Part shown: piece after piece, positions 1 to 25,020 of the stretch
How positions within the stretch are numbered: position 1 is the stretch's first letter
How the letters are laid out: each line of letters opens with the position of its first letter
Assembly: GCF_002775205.1 (NCBI RefSeq)
Contig: NC_036459.1
Span: 7,075,466 to 7,139,465 of the forward strand
Length of the DNA stretch: 64,000 bases
Direction: 5' to 3'
From: Xiphophorus maculatus
Taxonomy: Eukaryota; Chordata; Actinopteri; Cyprinodontiformes; Poeciliidae
The notes under the pieces: generated by a model
What the model saw: only the letters and a program-made list of their open reading frames with translations
What the model was told of the DNA's origin: nothing
The model's database searches: none
Translations under genes and position numbers: made by a program

Positions 1-442
1 CATCCATCCAACATCCATCCAACATTTTCCAAGTATTGATCCAGACAGTTTTCCAACTATTTATTGAAAAAAAACCCAGATCAACAGAAGACTCCAAATA
101 AACCCAAAGCTGGATTCCCAGCTTTGCAGGAAAGGGTTTATTCTTTAGGCTTCATAACTTACGAGGTGAAAACATTTCAATGCGACTGGCTTGGAGAAAT
201 GTGTGGGGGATCAGTTGCTGGGGACTTTAGATCAAGGACCCCCCCCCCCCCCCTCCATTAAAAGGATTCTATTCTTGTTCCTATGAATATTTTGCTTTTT
301 TTGTTATTGAAAAACACTGTGATTCATTGTCCATGTGAAGCTGTGCATTCATATATATGTAGATAACTATTCTGGCTGAGAGTGAAAGGAGTTTAGAAAA
401 GCAGGACTTTTGAACAGGCGCGTAGGGCAGCCTTGGGTCCTA

Positions 443-4459
<4,017 letters not shown>

Positions 4460-4574
4460 TCATGTCAACAAATATCAAACACACAATACTCACGAACATA
4501 TTTATATAAACACAGCCTGAGATGTGTGTGAGATCATTTAGGATCCTCTTTAAGATTTATATACAGTCAGCTAC

Positions 4575-4810
4575 CTGCAAATAAGTGCCAGGAAGCATCC
4601 AGTCATCAGCATCTGCTGCTCTGACGGGCTCCGTTAGCAGGCTGCTGAATCCTCCCCGGGCTGCTGCAGACACTGGGCGGCCATCATCCGGGTCAGGGAT
4701 GCAGTCTCATCCGCAGGCTGGTGGCTGCAGTTTTACGGCCAGGCAGCTTGTAAAGCATCACCGTGAGCTGAAAGCTAGCGAGCGAACGCCGCCTCCATGT
4801 TAGCTGCTGT
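4575..4810 (-). promoter_or_regulatory. ttll1: Probable 5' untranslated exon and promoter edge of ttll1
   Basis: On the minus strand a donor (cag|gtagct) at 4569-4574 closes a GC-rich segment reaching about 4810. The ttll1 coding exon has an acceptor (ttgaag|gcaccATGG) just before its start codon, so a non-coding first exon must lie upstream, and this segment is the best candidate. The transcription start is not directly visible; the right limit is an estimate from base composition. Confidence 0.5.
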
Positions 4811-5000
4811 AGCGGCACTTATTGATTCCGACGACGTGAAGCGGTGACGACAACGCCCAAGACGGCCAAACTACAACGAGGCATTTCTTCGAGCTAAAAA
4901 CCGGACAATTTCTGTGCAACTAGTGAAATACCGCATGATTAATATAAATGTTTGAAAAGGGTGTGTCTCAGGAACGCCGAGAAGATGTTGCATTACGAGA

Positions 5001-5013
5001 ATAACCTAGCAAC
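5001..5013 (+). promoter_or_regulatory. X-box-like RFX site upstream of ttll1
   Basis: The sequence ATAACCTAGCAAC resembles the RFX X-box, with half-sites RCC and RGYAAC separated by one base. It lies about 560 bases upstream of the ttll1 start codon and about 200 bases from the probable first exon. RFX factors switch on ciliary genes, and TTLL1 modifies ciliary tubulin, so the position is sensible. The left half-site has A in place of the consensus first G. Confidence 0.4.
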
Positions 5014-5429
5014 GGAGGACGCAGTGATGTCACTGCGGGGTGTCATTGCTACGTTTTACCACAGGGGGTCACTATTTCACTGTTTCTATTTTTAACAACA
5101 GGCCGGTGGCTGCAGAGTGCCAAAATATGTTGAATTCGTCATACGCGATGGAGAAATTTCATTAAACCTGTCTGTATGAGTGTACAAATTTGATGATCTG
5201 TAATAAATAATATTTGTTTGTCTTTTAAAATACCTGCGATTTGTGGTGAATCGGTGCTATATTAACCCAACCGAGGTGGACTGAACTGAAAAAGAAAGTT
5301 GAATTCTCAGTAAGAAATAGTTGTAGAGTAATATATTTCTTGCCTACATTTAAACCAAAATTAATAACTTGTTACGACTCAATTGGTGTTTATCGGGTGT
5401 TTCTGTCTCCCCCTAATGGTCAAATTTGC

Positions 5430-5620
5430 TAGCAGCAGGTAAAGGCGTGGCCAATTGTACTTTGCAGCAGTTACCTGAGAGCAACGAGATTAAAGGACGC
5501 TGCTGTAAGTACAAACACCTTTCGATTATTTATTTGATTTTATAACTAACGATAACTGCTAATGATAATGGGTTTTATATTTTTTACAGGGCGGCGTCCT
5601 ATTTAATCTACATTAAAGGT
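5430..5620 (+). promoter_or_regulatory. Possible non-coding leader exons of bik
   Basis: A strong donor (gctgct|gtaagt, GTAAGT at 5505-5510) follows a short segment. A possible small exon at 5590-5619 sits between a tttttacag acceptor and a gtattt donor. These could be untranslated leader exons of the plus-strand bik gene, whose first coding exon starts at 6578. GTTACC-TGAG-AGCAAC at 5470-5485 resembles an X-box with a spacer one base too long. The call rests on splice signals and position only. Confidence 0.25.
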
Positions 5621-6577
5621 ATTTTTACTTTCTTTTTTCACTGTGAGTGCACCTGTTTACTTGCCAGGGTGGGAGCACTTTACTTTCGATAAACATTCAA
5701 ATAAAGCACTATTACAAAATGAAACACAATGCGTGTTTGAAAAATGAAGAAACTAATAAATGTTATGAGTTGAAGGGTTGATATCTAATCCTTTAAGTGT
5801 GATTTTCAAAAATGACCTTTGTTTGTTTTAGGCATGAACGATGACTTCATGTTTCTTGTTATGACTAAAGCAAACCTCTACGGGCGGCTACAAGGGTTAT
5901 TTCCAGCCCGCATTAGTTTTGCTCTTGTTGAACTCAATATTTTATGTAAAAAAGATATTAAGGGAAATAAAACCTCACGTTTACATATAAAAATACTGCT
6001 TTTTTTTTTGGTAAATTTGTCTAAAAATTGTAAACCTATTTAAAGTTTATGGGGATTATCTGAGGCGAGTGACGCTGTATTTCTCCCTGCTGAGTGGAGA
6101 AAAGAGCCGTTTGGTTGATTTGGGTTATGGAAATGTGGCATTTGCATTAAAGAGCATGAGAACAACAGGTCTGATCTCAGCTTAGGAGATCACAGGAGGT
6201 TAAAAGTAAAACCTACAAACATAATCGAACAAGTTTTGTTATAAAAACATTATTAGAGCAACACTTTCTAACATAACCAGCTCCAAATAAATTAGGGAAG
6301 TGAAACAGCTTAGCAGCAGCAGACATCAGAAGGATGAAGTCACCACCTCAGATCTTTTTTTTTTTTATTTTAATTGGACTCTCTCCCTGGTAACAAGCGC
6401 CACCCATCCTGGTCACATGTTCTCCTGTTTACACAGCTTGTTTATGAACGTTAGAAGTCCAGAGATAATGCATGATCACGTGCAAGCTCTTTCCATCCTG
6501 CATTATCAATGTGGTGTTTAATCAACATAATCTGACAAGAACTCATGTGGAAATGTTGCTCCTGCTCAGAAAACACG

Positions 6578-8593
6578 ATGGTGGAACAAACCAGGCATCC
6601 GAACCGTGCTGTGACCCTCCAGGCTGGACCTGGAGAGGTGGCGGACGGGAGCCTCAGGTACAGTACGGACACTCCCTGCTCCTGTTTCAGTTCCTGAGCA
6701 CATTGTTCCATGTAAACACACCATGTCGGATGAGTTGTGCCAACAACAAGCACGACAAAGAGAAAATATTTGATCAAGTCTTCCAAACAATTGGGTTTTA
6801 AAGACGTTTTATTGTTGGTAGTTAATAATGCTTTCTGTTTTCCTGGTTTAGGATCCGTGACAGAGCAGCGAGGGTCGTTGGTCGACAGCTGGCTGAAATC
6901 GGAGACCTTCTGGACCAGGAGTGGGCCAGGAGAGATCCAAACCGGCCGCCAACTCCTCTCTACCTGCTGGGACCTGCCCGGACTCTGACACGGATCATCT
7001 ACAGGTACAAAAACATGTTTTGATCTCATATTTCTAGTTGGATATTTATGTTTTTGGTTGTTATCTTGGTTGGTGTTTTACAGGGATCTCCACAACCAGC
7101 TGTGGGGTTTCCAGAGCCTGTTGGCTCCGGTGAAGGCCTGGATTGTCAGCACTACGTCCGGGCCGGGGAACCCCAGAGCAGAGGCAAAGGCAACCTGGGT
7201 AATTATTTGATCTTCGATTCAGTGCAGGGTTGCCCCCAGAAAACTTGCTAAGACTGTTGCTCGGGGCGCTTGGGCAGTCATCCAGCCGGCCGCCATGTTT
7301 TTGAGTTAAAAAATGTTTAAAGTTGACAGGAAATTTGAAAATATCACGATAGTTATGTGTTATTGTTATACTGGAAGATTAATGCCTAAACACCAACTAT
7401 AAAGTCTTAAAAAAAAACTAAAATAAATAAACAATGTTAAGCCTGGTGGGGGCTCAAGCAAAGTCTGGTGGCCCGTCAGGCTTGTAATACACTGTGGGAA
7501 ACCTGGCAGTGTTTCTTTTGATTATGTTAGGTTTAATTTTGTGAGAACAAGTAGCAGTTAAATATTTTATTCTAAGTAAGCTCTTGAAAAACAGACTTTT
7601 ATAAACTATATACAATTTTTTATTTATTTTGAACAGAGGAAAAGTAAAAACAGAAAAAAATAATAAAACAAATGATCAAATTATGTAAAATTGCCATGCA
7701 ATTTTACATAATTTGTTCAAAAAGGGGCAGATAAAATATAAAAGATCTTATGATTTCTATCTCCTCTCATCATCATTAACCTACTAACATTTAAATCTCC
7801 CCACACCAGATAAACTCTTAAATTATTCCCACGTTGAATGACACTTAAACCTTAGTCTCATCCTTAAAAGTAGAATTATTTATACATTTTTAATATCAAC
7901 AATAGCATATTTGGTCTTTAAAACACCCATCCTATGCAACATATTTCCCAATAAGCTCCTTTTTTGAACAGTTTTTTTAAGCTGGCTTATATTTGTGCTT
8001 TGTGTTAGCTCATAATTTAATTTCTTCCATAAATCTAATCCACACAAAAACTATTTTTGGTTGAACAAACAAGAGTTCTTTTATGTTTTTTTGAGAAAAA
8101 AAAAGTTGCAGATTTCGTGCGTTGGGTCTTTAAAGGTGCAGTATGTAACCTTTTATCAAAAATTATTTTTTGTATTTTAGTTGAAATTGACACTATGTCT
8201 TGACAGATTGGTATAAGACAGTTAATATGCAAAAAAAATCAAGCTACTCTGCCTTTTTCCAGTGCTAAGTAAAAACAACCAACAAGAGCCAGAAGGCGGG
8301 TCTTAGCGCTGTCAATCACCCTAAGTGTAGCACTGCTTATCCCCTCTAGCTCTCTGCGGCTAGCATAGCCTGTCATGAATGTTAAAGATAGAAAAACTAT
8401 CCACTTAACCTTTCCAGATACACTAAAATATCTATTCACTTAATGCTGTAAAATCACATTGTTTTTATCATTTTCTTTTATTTTCAAGGTGAGCAGTTTA
8501 AAAGTGGTGGCTTGCCCTGGCTGGACCAGAGGAGCACTCGTGACTGTAGCACTTTTGGCAGCAGCAAGCATTTTTGGTGGACTGTGGATGTAA
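6578..8593 (+). CDS. bik: BIK-like BH3-only pro-apoptotic membrane protein
   Basis: Four coding exons join in phase on the plus strand: 6578-6657, 6852-7004, 7084-7198 and 8489-8593, giving 150 residues (human BIK has 160). The second exon holds a textbook BH3 motif, GRQLAEIGDLLDQEW at about residues 37-51, with the invariant L...GD core. The last exon encodes a hydrophobic stretch (ALVTVALLAAASIFGGLWM) directly before the stop, a tail anchor for the ER or mitochondrial outer membrane. No BH1 or BH2 motif is evident, so this fits a BH3-only killer rather than BAK, although the BH3 itself looks BAK-like. Position decides the name: BIK lies between TTLL1 and MCAT in human, in the same orientation. 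All four exons use canonical splice sites. An in-frame upstream start was not found near the first exon. Confidence 0.85.
7228..7501 (+). repeat. Dispersed repeat, copy 1 (partner at 11478-11768, inverted)
   Basis: This segment of bik intron 3 is closely matched, in reverse complement, by mcat intron 2. Shared blocks include GTTTTTGAGTTAAAAAATG, AGTTGACAGGAAATTTGAA, ACACCAACTATAAAGTCTTA and TTAAGCCTGGTGGGG. No terminal inverted repeats or target duplications could be fixed, so the class is unknown. Confidence 0.75.
7677..7715. repeat. Perfect 18-base hairpin
   Basis: Arms at 7677-7694 and 7698-7715 are exact reverse complements (CAAATTATGTAAAATTGC on the left) around a three-base loop, CAT. 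It lies in bik intron 3, between two repeats. It may be the core of a palindromic transposon remnant, or simply an AT-rich cruciform. Confidence 0.8.
8131..8440 (+). mobile_element. MITE-like repeat fragment
   Basis: It begins AAAGGTGCAGTATGTAAC, a terminus I recognise as common in dispersed fish DNA-transposon MITEs. The body continues with an ACAACCAACAAGAGCCAGAAG block up to about 8440. The matching inverted terminus (GTTACATACTGCACC) is not found downstream, so this copy seems truncated or diverged at its right end. It sits at the end of bik intron 3, just before the last exon. Confidence 0.5.
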
Positions 8594-9077
8594 GAGGAGG
8601 CCTGGGAAGAGGCCCAAAGAAAGTCTGCGTATGTTTGATGAAAAAAAAAAAAATTAAGTTTGCATTTGATTTAAAATTAATGCTGATTTTTGTTTCTGCT
8701 GTTTACTTTTCTTTTTTTATACCATTTCCATGAGCTGTATTGACATTAACGACAGACTGGATCGCCTTCCTTAGAGTTTAAAAAAATGTGTTGCTAAATT
8801 CACTGAAGCACCTCCAGATTGGTTTAATTGTTTTTAAAAAGTTTCCTGAAAAGCCAGAACATTGTAGCACTGGAAGGCTGTTTTGCTGTTGCACTGATAT
8901 CAGAAAGCATGTTTCTCATGACTGGACTGTTGCTGGCCTGCAGTCTTTTGCAGTTTCTTACTGGTTTAAGAGGCCAAGGTTTTTACAAACGATGTGTAGC
9001 TTTGCTTGTGATTAAATGACGGGAGCTGGACTTTCTGTTGCAGATTTGACGAGGCTTTTTTTTCCCCACGTCTTACA

Positions 9078-9118
9078 AATAAACTTCAAGATGAGAAAAA
9101 CCGACTGGCGTGTTTATT
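9078..9118. terminator. Abutting poly(A) signals of bik and mcat
   Basis: AATAAA at 9078-9083 on the plus strand is the candidate signal for bik, about 485 bases after its stop. TTTATT at 9113-9118 is AATAAA on the minus strand and the candidate signal for mcat, 54 bases after its stop. The two convergent genes would then end within a few tens of bases of each other or overlap slightly. Confidence 0.55.
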
Positions 9119-9171
9119 TAAAAACATTTCATTAAATACACAGTTAGACACAATCTTTTCCATCATTAGAG

Positions 9172-12100
9172 TCACTTTTCGCTTGCAGTGACGTCCACGT
9201 GAGCGTACAACTGAGAGGCCTTCCTGTTGCACTTCTGCAGCGTGACGCCCAGCTGCTTCCCGGGGCCCAACTCGTATGTTTGAGGGAAATTCTCCCCCTG
9301 CATCCTTTCGTAGATTTCATGCAGAGCCTGCTCCCATTTCACCGGCGACACCAGCTGCTTGACCAGCTGCTTGCGAACGTGGCTTTCACTCATGTAGCGC
9401 TTTCCGTCCACATTGGAGTAGACCCTGATCTCGGGGCGTCGCACCTGAAAGGAAAATAATGTTGAAAAACGAAGCAATTTTAAAAGAAATTATTATTGTG
9501 ATATGAACAAATCAAATCCAGGTGTTTGGATTAAGCGAAGATACATAGAAATTAAATTAAATGCACAAAAAAGAGTCCATTGTAGTTCTTTTGGTGTGTT
9601 TTTGTTGATGTAGTAGTAGTAAAGGAGAAAAAAAAACATGCAACCTTAATTACTTTATTGATCATAATAAAAACAACAATTCTACTACTAGTGAAGAGAA
9701 AAAAAACATAATAAAATAACAAAATTAGCAATAATAAAATGACACTTTTGCCCCTGTGCAGGCCCAAAACAAAAAAAAAAGAAATTTTTCTTTTGCAAAT
9801 AAACATTCCTCAATATAAACTCTAACTATGTAGAGCAGCTGGATTAACTGGACAGCTATGCATCATTAATAAAAAAAAACTAATGTTTCGAAAAAGGCAA
9901 GAATATATAAAAATGTATTTCCTACATTTTAACAGAATACTTCATGATTCACTTATATTTAATCAATTATATTCTACTCCTGAGCAGCAGAGCATTTTAA
10001 ATGATCTAATCAGAAATGAAACTCAGTAGGCACAGCTAACACTGCTAGAGCCACGGTGATTGGTCGAAAATGTTTTGCTATGTTGGTTAACCAATCAAAT
10101 GTTGATCCCTACTTTTTGAACCAAATTAATATTTTAAATTATTTCCCGCTATGCTGTTGATCAGTAAACATAAAATAACTTAGTATATAGTGAAATGATT
10201 CTATATTATCCAAGAATATTTACACATTTGATAAAAATGTATCTACATAATAATATACTGATAAATTTTACTTAAATTCTTTAAAAAATTATTTACTGAT
10301 TGGCTTTTGTTTAAACTACAACATATATGATTCTCAATAGTTAACGAGAATGTGGGTAATTTTCATTTAATCTTTTTATATCCCCCCAATATAAAATATA
10401 AAATTTGTTTGTTTATTATGTCAGGAAAATAAAGTCTAATCAGAAATTTTTAACTTTAGTAGTTGTAATATTATTTTTCTTTTAATAAAAATGGAACTAT
10501 ACAAATAAAATGTAAAAAATGAAGAGCATTTGTTTGTAATTAACTTGAGGAACAAACATTTTCTTACTCATTAAACATGTTCATAACTTTTAAAAATGTG
10601 ATTTCATTTTATTTTAGCCTCCTGCACATAAAACAGCAACATTCAATAGGAGACTTTAAGGCATATTTTCCCTTCAATTTTAATATGTTTGCAACAGAAA
10701 AAGCATCAGAGGGGGCACAAATTAAAAGAACCAGAGTAAACAGAGCAACTAGAAAACTGTAGTTCTGTTAGGTGGATGTAATAAAGCAGAAGTGCAGCCT
10801 GTTGTGTAGGAAACGTTTGCTGACTGACCTCCACCTGCTGCAGCACCTCTTTTAGTGGTTTGGTAGCCGACGCCATCAGCTCGGTGTGGAATGCTCCGCT
10901 AACTGGGAGAGGTTTAGCCCTGATGAACTCTAGACGGCGCGAGTTCTGCTGGAGGAAGTCCAGGGCCTAAACAAAACCCAAAGCCACATCAATATTGCAC
11001 TGGTGCCAAATCTACAGCTGAACATCGCCGGTTCGTACCTGCTGGTGCCCTGCAATGACCCTGCCATCCGGGAATAAATAGTTGGCCACAGAGCAAACGG
11101 GGTCCTCAATCCCCAGACTCTTGCAGTGCTCTCTGGCTTGAAGGCAGGCGTATTTATAATGAGCCTGCGGTCTGCCAACGACCGACAGCATCCCACTGGG
11201 AACCAGTTCAGAGGCTTTCTGCATGGCCTCCGCACGCACCTTCACTGCATACAAAGCTAGAAGACCAGCAGAAGGAATAACATTAAAACTTTAAGAGTCT
11301 CTCATCAGACTTTCACTATATTAAAACATCTTTGACAAAAAGTGATTCTTACCTTCTGAAAAGTTCATGGCTCCAGCAAAAACAAGAGCAGCAAATTCAC
11401 CAACACTGAAACCTGCAGCAGCGACACACGTCTCAATAGCCTGTTGAGACCGGAGGAAAATACGCACAAATCATGGTTTCCCTCAGTGTATTATAAGCCT
11501 GGCGGGCTACCAGGTTTTACATGTGGCCCCACCAGGCTTAGGATTGCTTATTTATTTACATTTCTTTTTAAATGTTTGCATTTTTTAAGACTTTATAGTT
11601 GGTGTTCAGATACTAATCTTCCAACTTTCCAATAACACAAAATTATCAAGTGATAATTTCAAATTTCCTGTCAACTTTAAGCATTTTTTAACTCAAAAAC
11701 ACGGCGGGCCGCTGGATGAATGACTGCCCTAGAGCCCAACCACCAGGCTTAGCACGTTTTCTGGGGCAAAACTTTCAAATATCATTAATGTATGTTTTTA
11801 TACTTCTTGTCAATCTGATGACATCATTTTTAAATATTAAATCAGATGATCTGATCAGTTACTCAATACGTGAGTAACCTTTTCACATTTTTTTTTTCTT
11901 GAGTAATTTCTTGGACGCGTACTTTTTACTTTTACTTGAGAAAAACAGGTGAAAACTAAAATGTATTTCTACTTTATCTTGAGTTAAACTTCAACAGAAA
12001 TGGGAATTAAACAAGCGCGTAAAGCTTGTGTGACCTTTGGGTTTTCATGGTGCAGCTTCTCCACCGCAGCCAGAGAGGTGACGAACACCGCCGGCTGACA

Positions 12101-12448
12101 GTGCACCGTCTTCAGCAGGTCCTTCTCCGGCCCCTCCAGGCACAGTGTCAGCAGGTCGTAGCCGAGAATCTTCTGCGCTGCGGAGAACATCTCTTTCACG
12201 TTGGGGTACTTCGTCAGTCCTTTACCCATACCCACAAACTGGCTACCCTGCCCGGGGAAGAGAAGCACGGAATGGCCCCTGGGATCCTTTCTCGGTCTTC
12301 TCACCTTGACCGCAGGTAACTGGCTCTCCGGGGGAGAGTCCGGAGGTCCAGCCTGCTCCTGGGTGGACAGTCTCCGGCTCAGATACAGCACCGGTCTGAC
12401 CTTCCATCTGAAGGCTGCAGCCATTCCGACAACCTTCGGTGCTAGCAT
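9172..12448 (-). CDS. mcat: Mitochondrial malonyl-CoA:ACP transacylase
   Basis: MCAT moves malonyl groups from CoA to the mitochondrial acyl carrier protein, the entry step of mitochondrial fatty acid synthesis that also supplies lipoate precursors. Five exons join in phase on the minus strand: 12035-12448, 11353-11440, 11039-11256, 10829-10966 and 9172-9444, giving 376 residues (human 390). The N-terminus is basic and rich in A, R and S, as expected of a mitochondrial targeting sequence; a second in-frame Met at residue 9 is an alternative start. The acyltransferase fold shows the oxyanion motif LLFPGQGSQFVGMG, the nucleophile in GFSVGEFAALVFAGAM (GxSxG), the arginine segment VRAEAMQ, and the catalytic histidine in VSGAFHTELM. 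The C-terminal exon has VSPVKWEQALHEIYER and ELGPGKQLG. All introns are GT-AG. Confidence 0.97.
9445..10828 (-). other. mcat intron 4, AT-rich
   Basis: This 1.4 kb intron has poly-A/T runs but no exon-like or RNA-like signal that I can support. The short open frames in it (for example 9552-9806 and 10577-10762) have the composition of AT-rich non-coding DNA. Confidence 0.7.
11478..11768 (-). repeat. Dispersed repeat, copy 2 (inverted partner of 7228-7501)
   Basis: This copy lies in mcat intron 2 and reads on the minus strand in the same sense as copy 1 on the plus strand. In both cases the repeat runs parallel to its host gene's transcription. The copies are similar along nearly their full length, with small insertions in the A-rich middle. 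Confidence 0.75.
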
Positions 12449-12660
12449 GAGCTAGTTCCGAATAAAACCAACTCACAGCTAGCTTTAACAAGCTGCAAAA
12501 CTAACATAAAAGTCAAAATAGTTCAAACTGAACTATTTTCTCAGCTCGGCATGACAGCCATAGGGAGCAGCCATATTGTTTAGAAAACTCGGGCGGTTTT
12601 GTTTCTCTTCCGGTTCACGATCCGGTGCTTCCTCTCTGCAGCGCCCCCTCTGGCCAAAAA
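12449..12660 (-). promoter_or_regulatory. mcat promoter region
   Basis: Upstream of the mcat start the sequence has no TATA box and carries an ETS-type TTCCGG near 12608 and a GC-rich GCGCCCCCTCTGG block near 12643. This fits a housekeeping mitochondrial gene. Further upstream, a perfect CRE (TGACGTCA) lies at 12737-12744. Only short motifs support this, and no start site can be read. Confidence 0.4.
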
Positions 12661-13857
12661 ATATTCCGCGTCACAGTTACAAACTTAAATGCCTGAATTT
12701 AAAGTTTGTAACAGTGAGAAATGATTACTGATGTTGTGACGTCAATCATACGGAAAAAGATTGAAGAAAACCCTCAAAAATCATAACACGGGCTTATAAA
12801 AAATATCTACAAACCTTGAAACCAATTAGATTCCTAATAAACTCAGAAACTTGTGATTATTCACAAGAAATGGAGGTAGGAAGGCTTCATCACCATCAAT
12901 CTTCCCGTATGAAACGTATACTGAGAATGAAACATGTAAAATCTCACCGATTAGTCACTTTCTGAGATAAAATTAAAGCAGTGTCTTGTTTTATTTATTT
13001 TTATGCTGCATAACTTAAGTAAGTTGTGGTCAAAACGCTGACAGAAAGTTTGTTTTTCACAATATTACTATTTCAGTGCTGGATCTTTCTGTCACTTGTC
13101 TTCATGAAGTTAAATAATAAACATTTCAAGGTTAATATGTTTCCAATGGATTTAAAAACCATTAAAATGAAACAGTATATTTTGTGAAAAAACAAGATCT
13201 CAGTCTGAAAACCTTTTGCCAACCTTTAGCTGCAAAAATGTTCTCTGAACTATCTTTGGAAAATAATAAAAATTTTGCACACTATATGTACGTTTATATG
13301 TAATCTTGTTTGTCCAATAACAAAACTCTTCTAGAACAAAAAAACAAGATAATAAAACATCTTCCCGTTTGCATCACATAATTTCCACCAGACGACAATC
13401 GAGAAAAAGCAAAAGAAAACCAGCAACAATACATTCAGACTTTTAATTGAAGCGACAAACATGACAAACTGTTTCAACACCTCCAGAGAATTTATTGTAG
13501 AAAACTGTTAGTATTGCTCGGTGCTAATTAGACTGGGACTTATGTTATCATCATTGCTCTCCATCTTTACACTCAAAATATAATACTGTAAATATGATTC
13601 AATGCTTTCTGCAGGAAGAACATTGTCTCTTAAATAGCTTTCAGAAATAGTTTTTGTATCTTTCTTTCTTTCTTTCTCTGTGATTCATCTGCACTCCATC
13701 CTCTTCTCTTATTTGTTCGTCTACAGAAATTTCCCAACTTGCTGCTTTTAAGAAAAACGTCTCTGTACACTTTCTATTACATTGTAGGTGTTTCTTGAGT
13801 GATTCCAAATATTGCTCTGTTTTAAGATAAATTACAGTTGAAATGTGATTAAAACTC
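12661..13857. other. Intergenic space between mcat and the def6-like gene
   Basis: AT-rich sequence with a CRE at 12737-12744. The right part, next to the def6-like stop codon at 13858, is probably that gene's 3' untranslated region because the gene reads leftward into it. No coding exon, RNA gene or clear repeat was found. Confidence 0.6.
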
Positions 13858-23742
<9,885 letters not shown>

Positions 23743-24433
23743 CTTCTGGAGACCGCTTAGTGAGCAAGAAGAATTACATTTCCGAGCGGTGCGCTTCGTT
23801 TTGTTTTATTTTGCTTAGCGGGGGTGATATTACAAATAACGGCAGAGCTCAGAGCTGGCTGCGCTCACGTAAAGAGCCCATAGCAGACAGATGTAGGGCA
23901 AACTTAAAGAGGCGGAGTAAATGGAGATAACGCCTAGAGTCCAAAGCTGCAGGCTCGCTTCTTACAATTTTACGCATGCATAAGATAGAAAACGCACCTT
24001 TACGCACACTTTTCTCCAGCTCGCGATACAAATGCGGTCTACTATGGAAAGTTGGAAGCATAATATTTACATTTTGGAGGAGAATTCAGATCATGTGCGG
24101 TGGTACAGAGTTTAGAAACGCATCCTTTCAGCGTAAGGCTACGTTTCATTGAGAATTCAACCAGGAAATGTTCCAAGAAATGAAATGTGATTTGTCTGAC
24201 GTTTATTCCGTCAGTTTTTTCATGGTTAAAGATGTTGTTCCAGACAAAACTAAAAATATTCCTCCAGGTTTAATTCAGATATTGAGTTTGTGATGTGGAG
24301 CTCATTTAGCTTAACATTTTGTATATAATCAGAAACTGGTTTTGAAGTGTGTTTCTGATTACTGCTCTGTTGTGACTCCAAACAAAAGTTTTAAAAGCCT
24401 TGGCCAAACTCTGTCCCTCTTGAATCAAACTTA
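23743..24433 (-). promoter_or_regulatory. 5' flank of the def6-like gene
   Basis: The 350 bases upstream of the start are richer in G and C than the surroundings and should hold the promoter, but no TATA box or named motif stands out. The translatable frame at 23849-24061 has no family features and is treated as chance. Confidence 0.35.
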
Positions 24434-25020
24434 AAGGGACCTATTATGCAAAGTTCCCCCCCTTTTTTTATATATATTTTTTTTACATTTTTTAAACTTT
24501 TATTTGGGACTAAACTGCTTCTGAAAACAGGCCAAGAACTAAAATAAATAAATAAATTAATTATTATGTGTTGATGTCTAGAAAATGAGCCATTTCAAGA
24601 ACCTCCAAATAATTGACAGGTACTGTGCCATTACCTAGCAAACAATCAAAACTCCAGCACATTTGGTCAGCTGGTTTTACCACTGTACTGTAGCCATTGT
24701 ATGGCAGCCACTGTACAATAGCTGCTGGGAAAGACAAGTGTTTTAGTGTTGATTTATTGTTCAGAAATAACTTCCTGCATTACTGTTGGTTGTGCAGGAG
24801 GCTTCACTTCTGCTTTTCAAAGTTGTGTAATTGCACATATGTTTGCAGCCATTTTCACCTGTGAGTGTAAACATTGAGTTTGAGGGGGCATTGCCAGCAG
24901 GAGCTTACTTAAAACCTAAAACAGCTCAAAGAAGAGCTGACCAGACTAAAATCTTATCAAAGAAAAATCAAAAAAACTTCCTATAGCCCGTAAAGCTATG
25001 CTAACCTGTTCAAGAAAGAC
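24434..25020 (+). mobile_element. GGGACCTATTATGC MITE family, near-full copy
   Basis: It begins TTAAAGGGACCTATTATGC and shares successive blocks with 27199-27829 and the reverse of 35369-35948: CATTTGGTCAGCTGGTTTTACCACTGTA, GTGCAGGAGGCT...CTTCTGCTTTTCAAAG and the closing CCCGTAAA...CTAACCTG. The right terminus is worn. The family is non-coding and behaves like a non-autonomous DNA transposon. Confidence 0.7.

Noticed and set aside
5819-6043. A plus-strand frame upstream of bik as a first coding exon
   Set aside because: It has no donor joining in phase to the bik exons and its translation shows no BIK-like sequence.
12643-12660. A CTCF site upstream of mcat (CAGCGCCCCCTCTGGCCA reversed)
   Set aside because: It resembles the core but lacks one base of the consensus spacing, so it was not counted with the repeat-borne sites.
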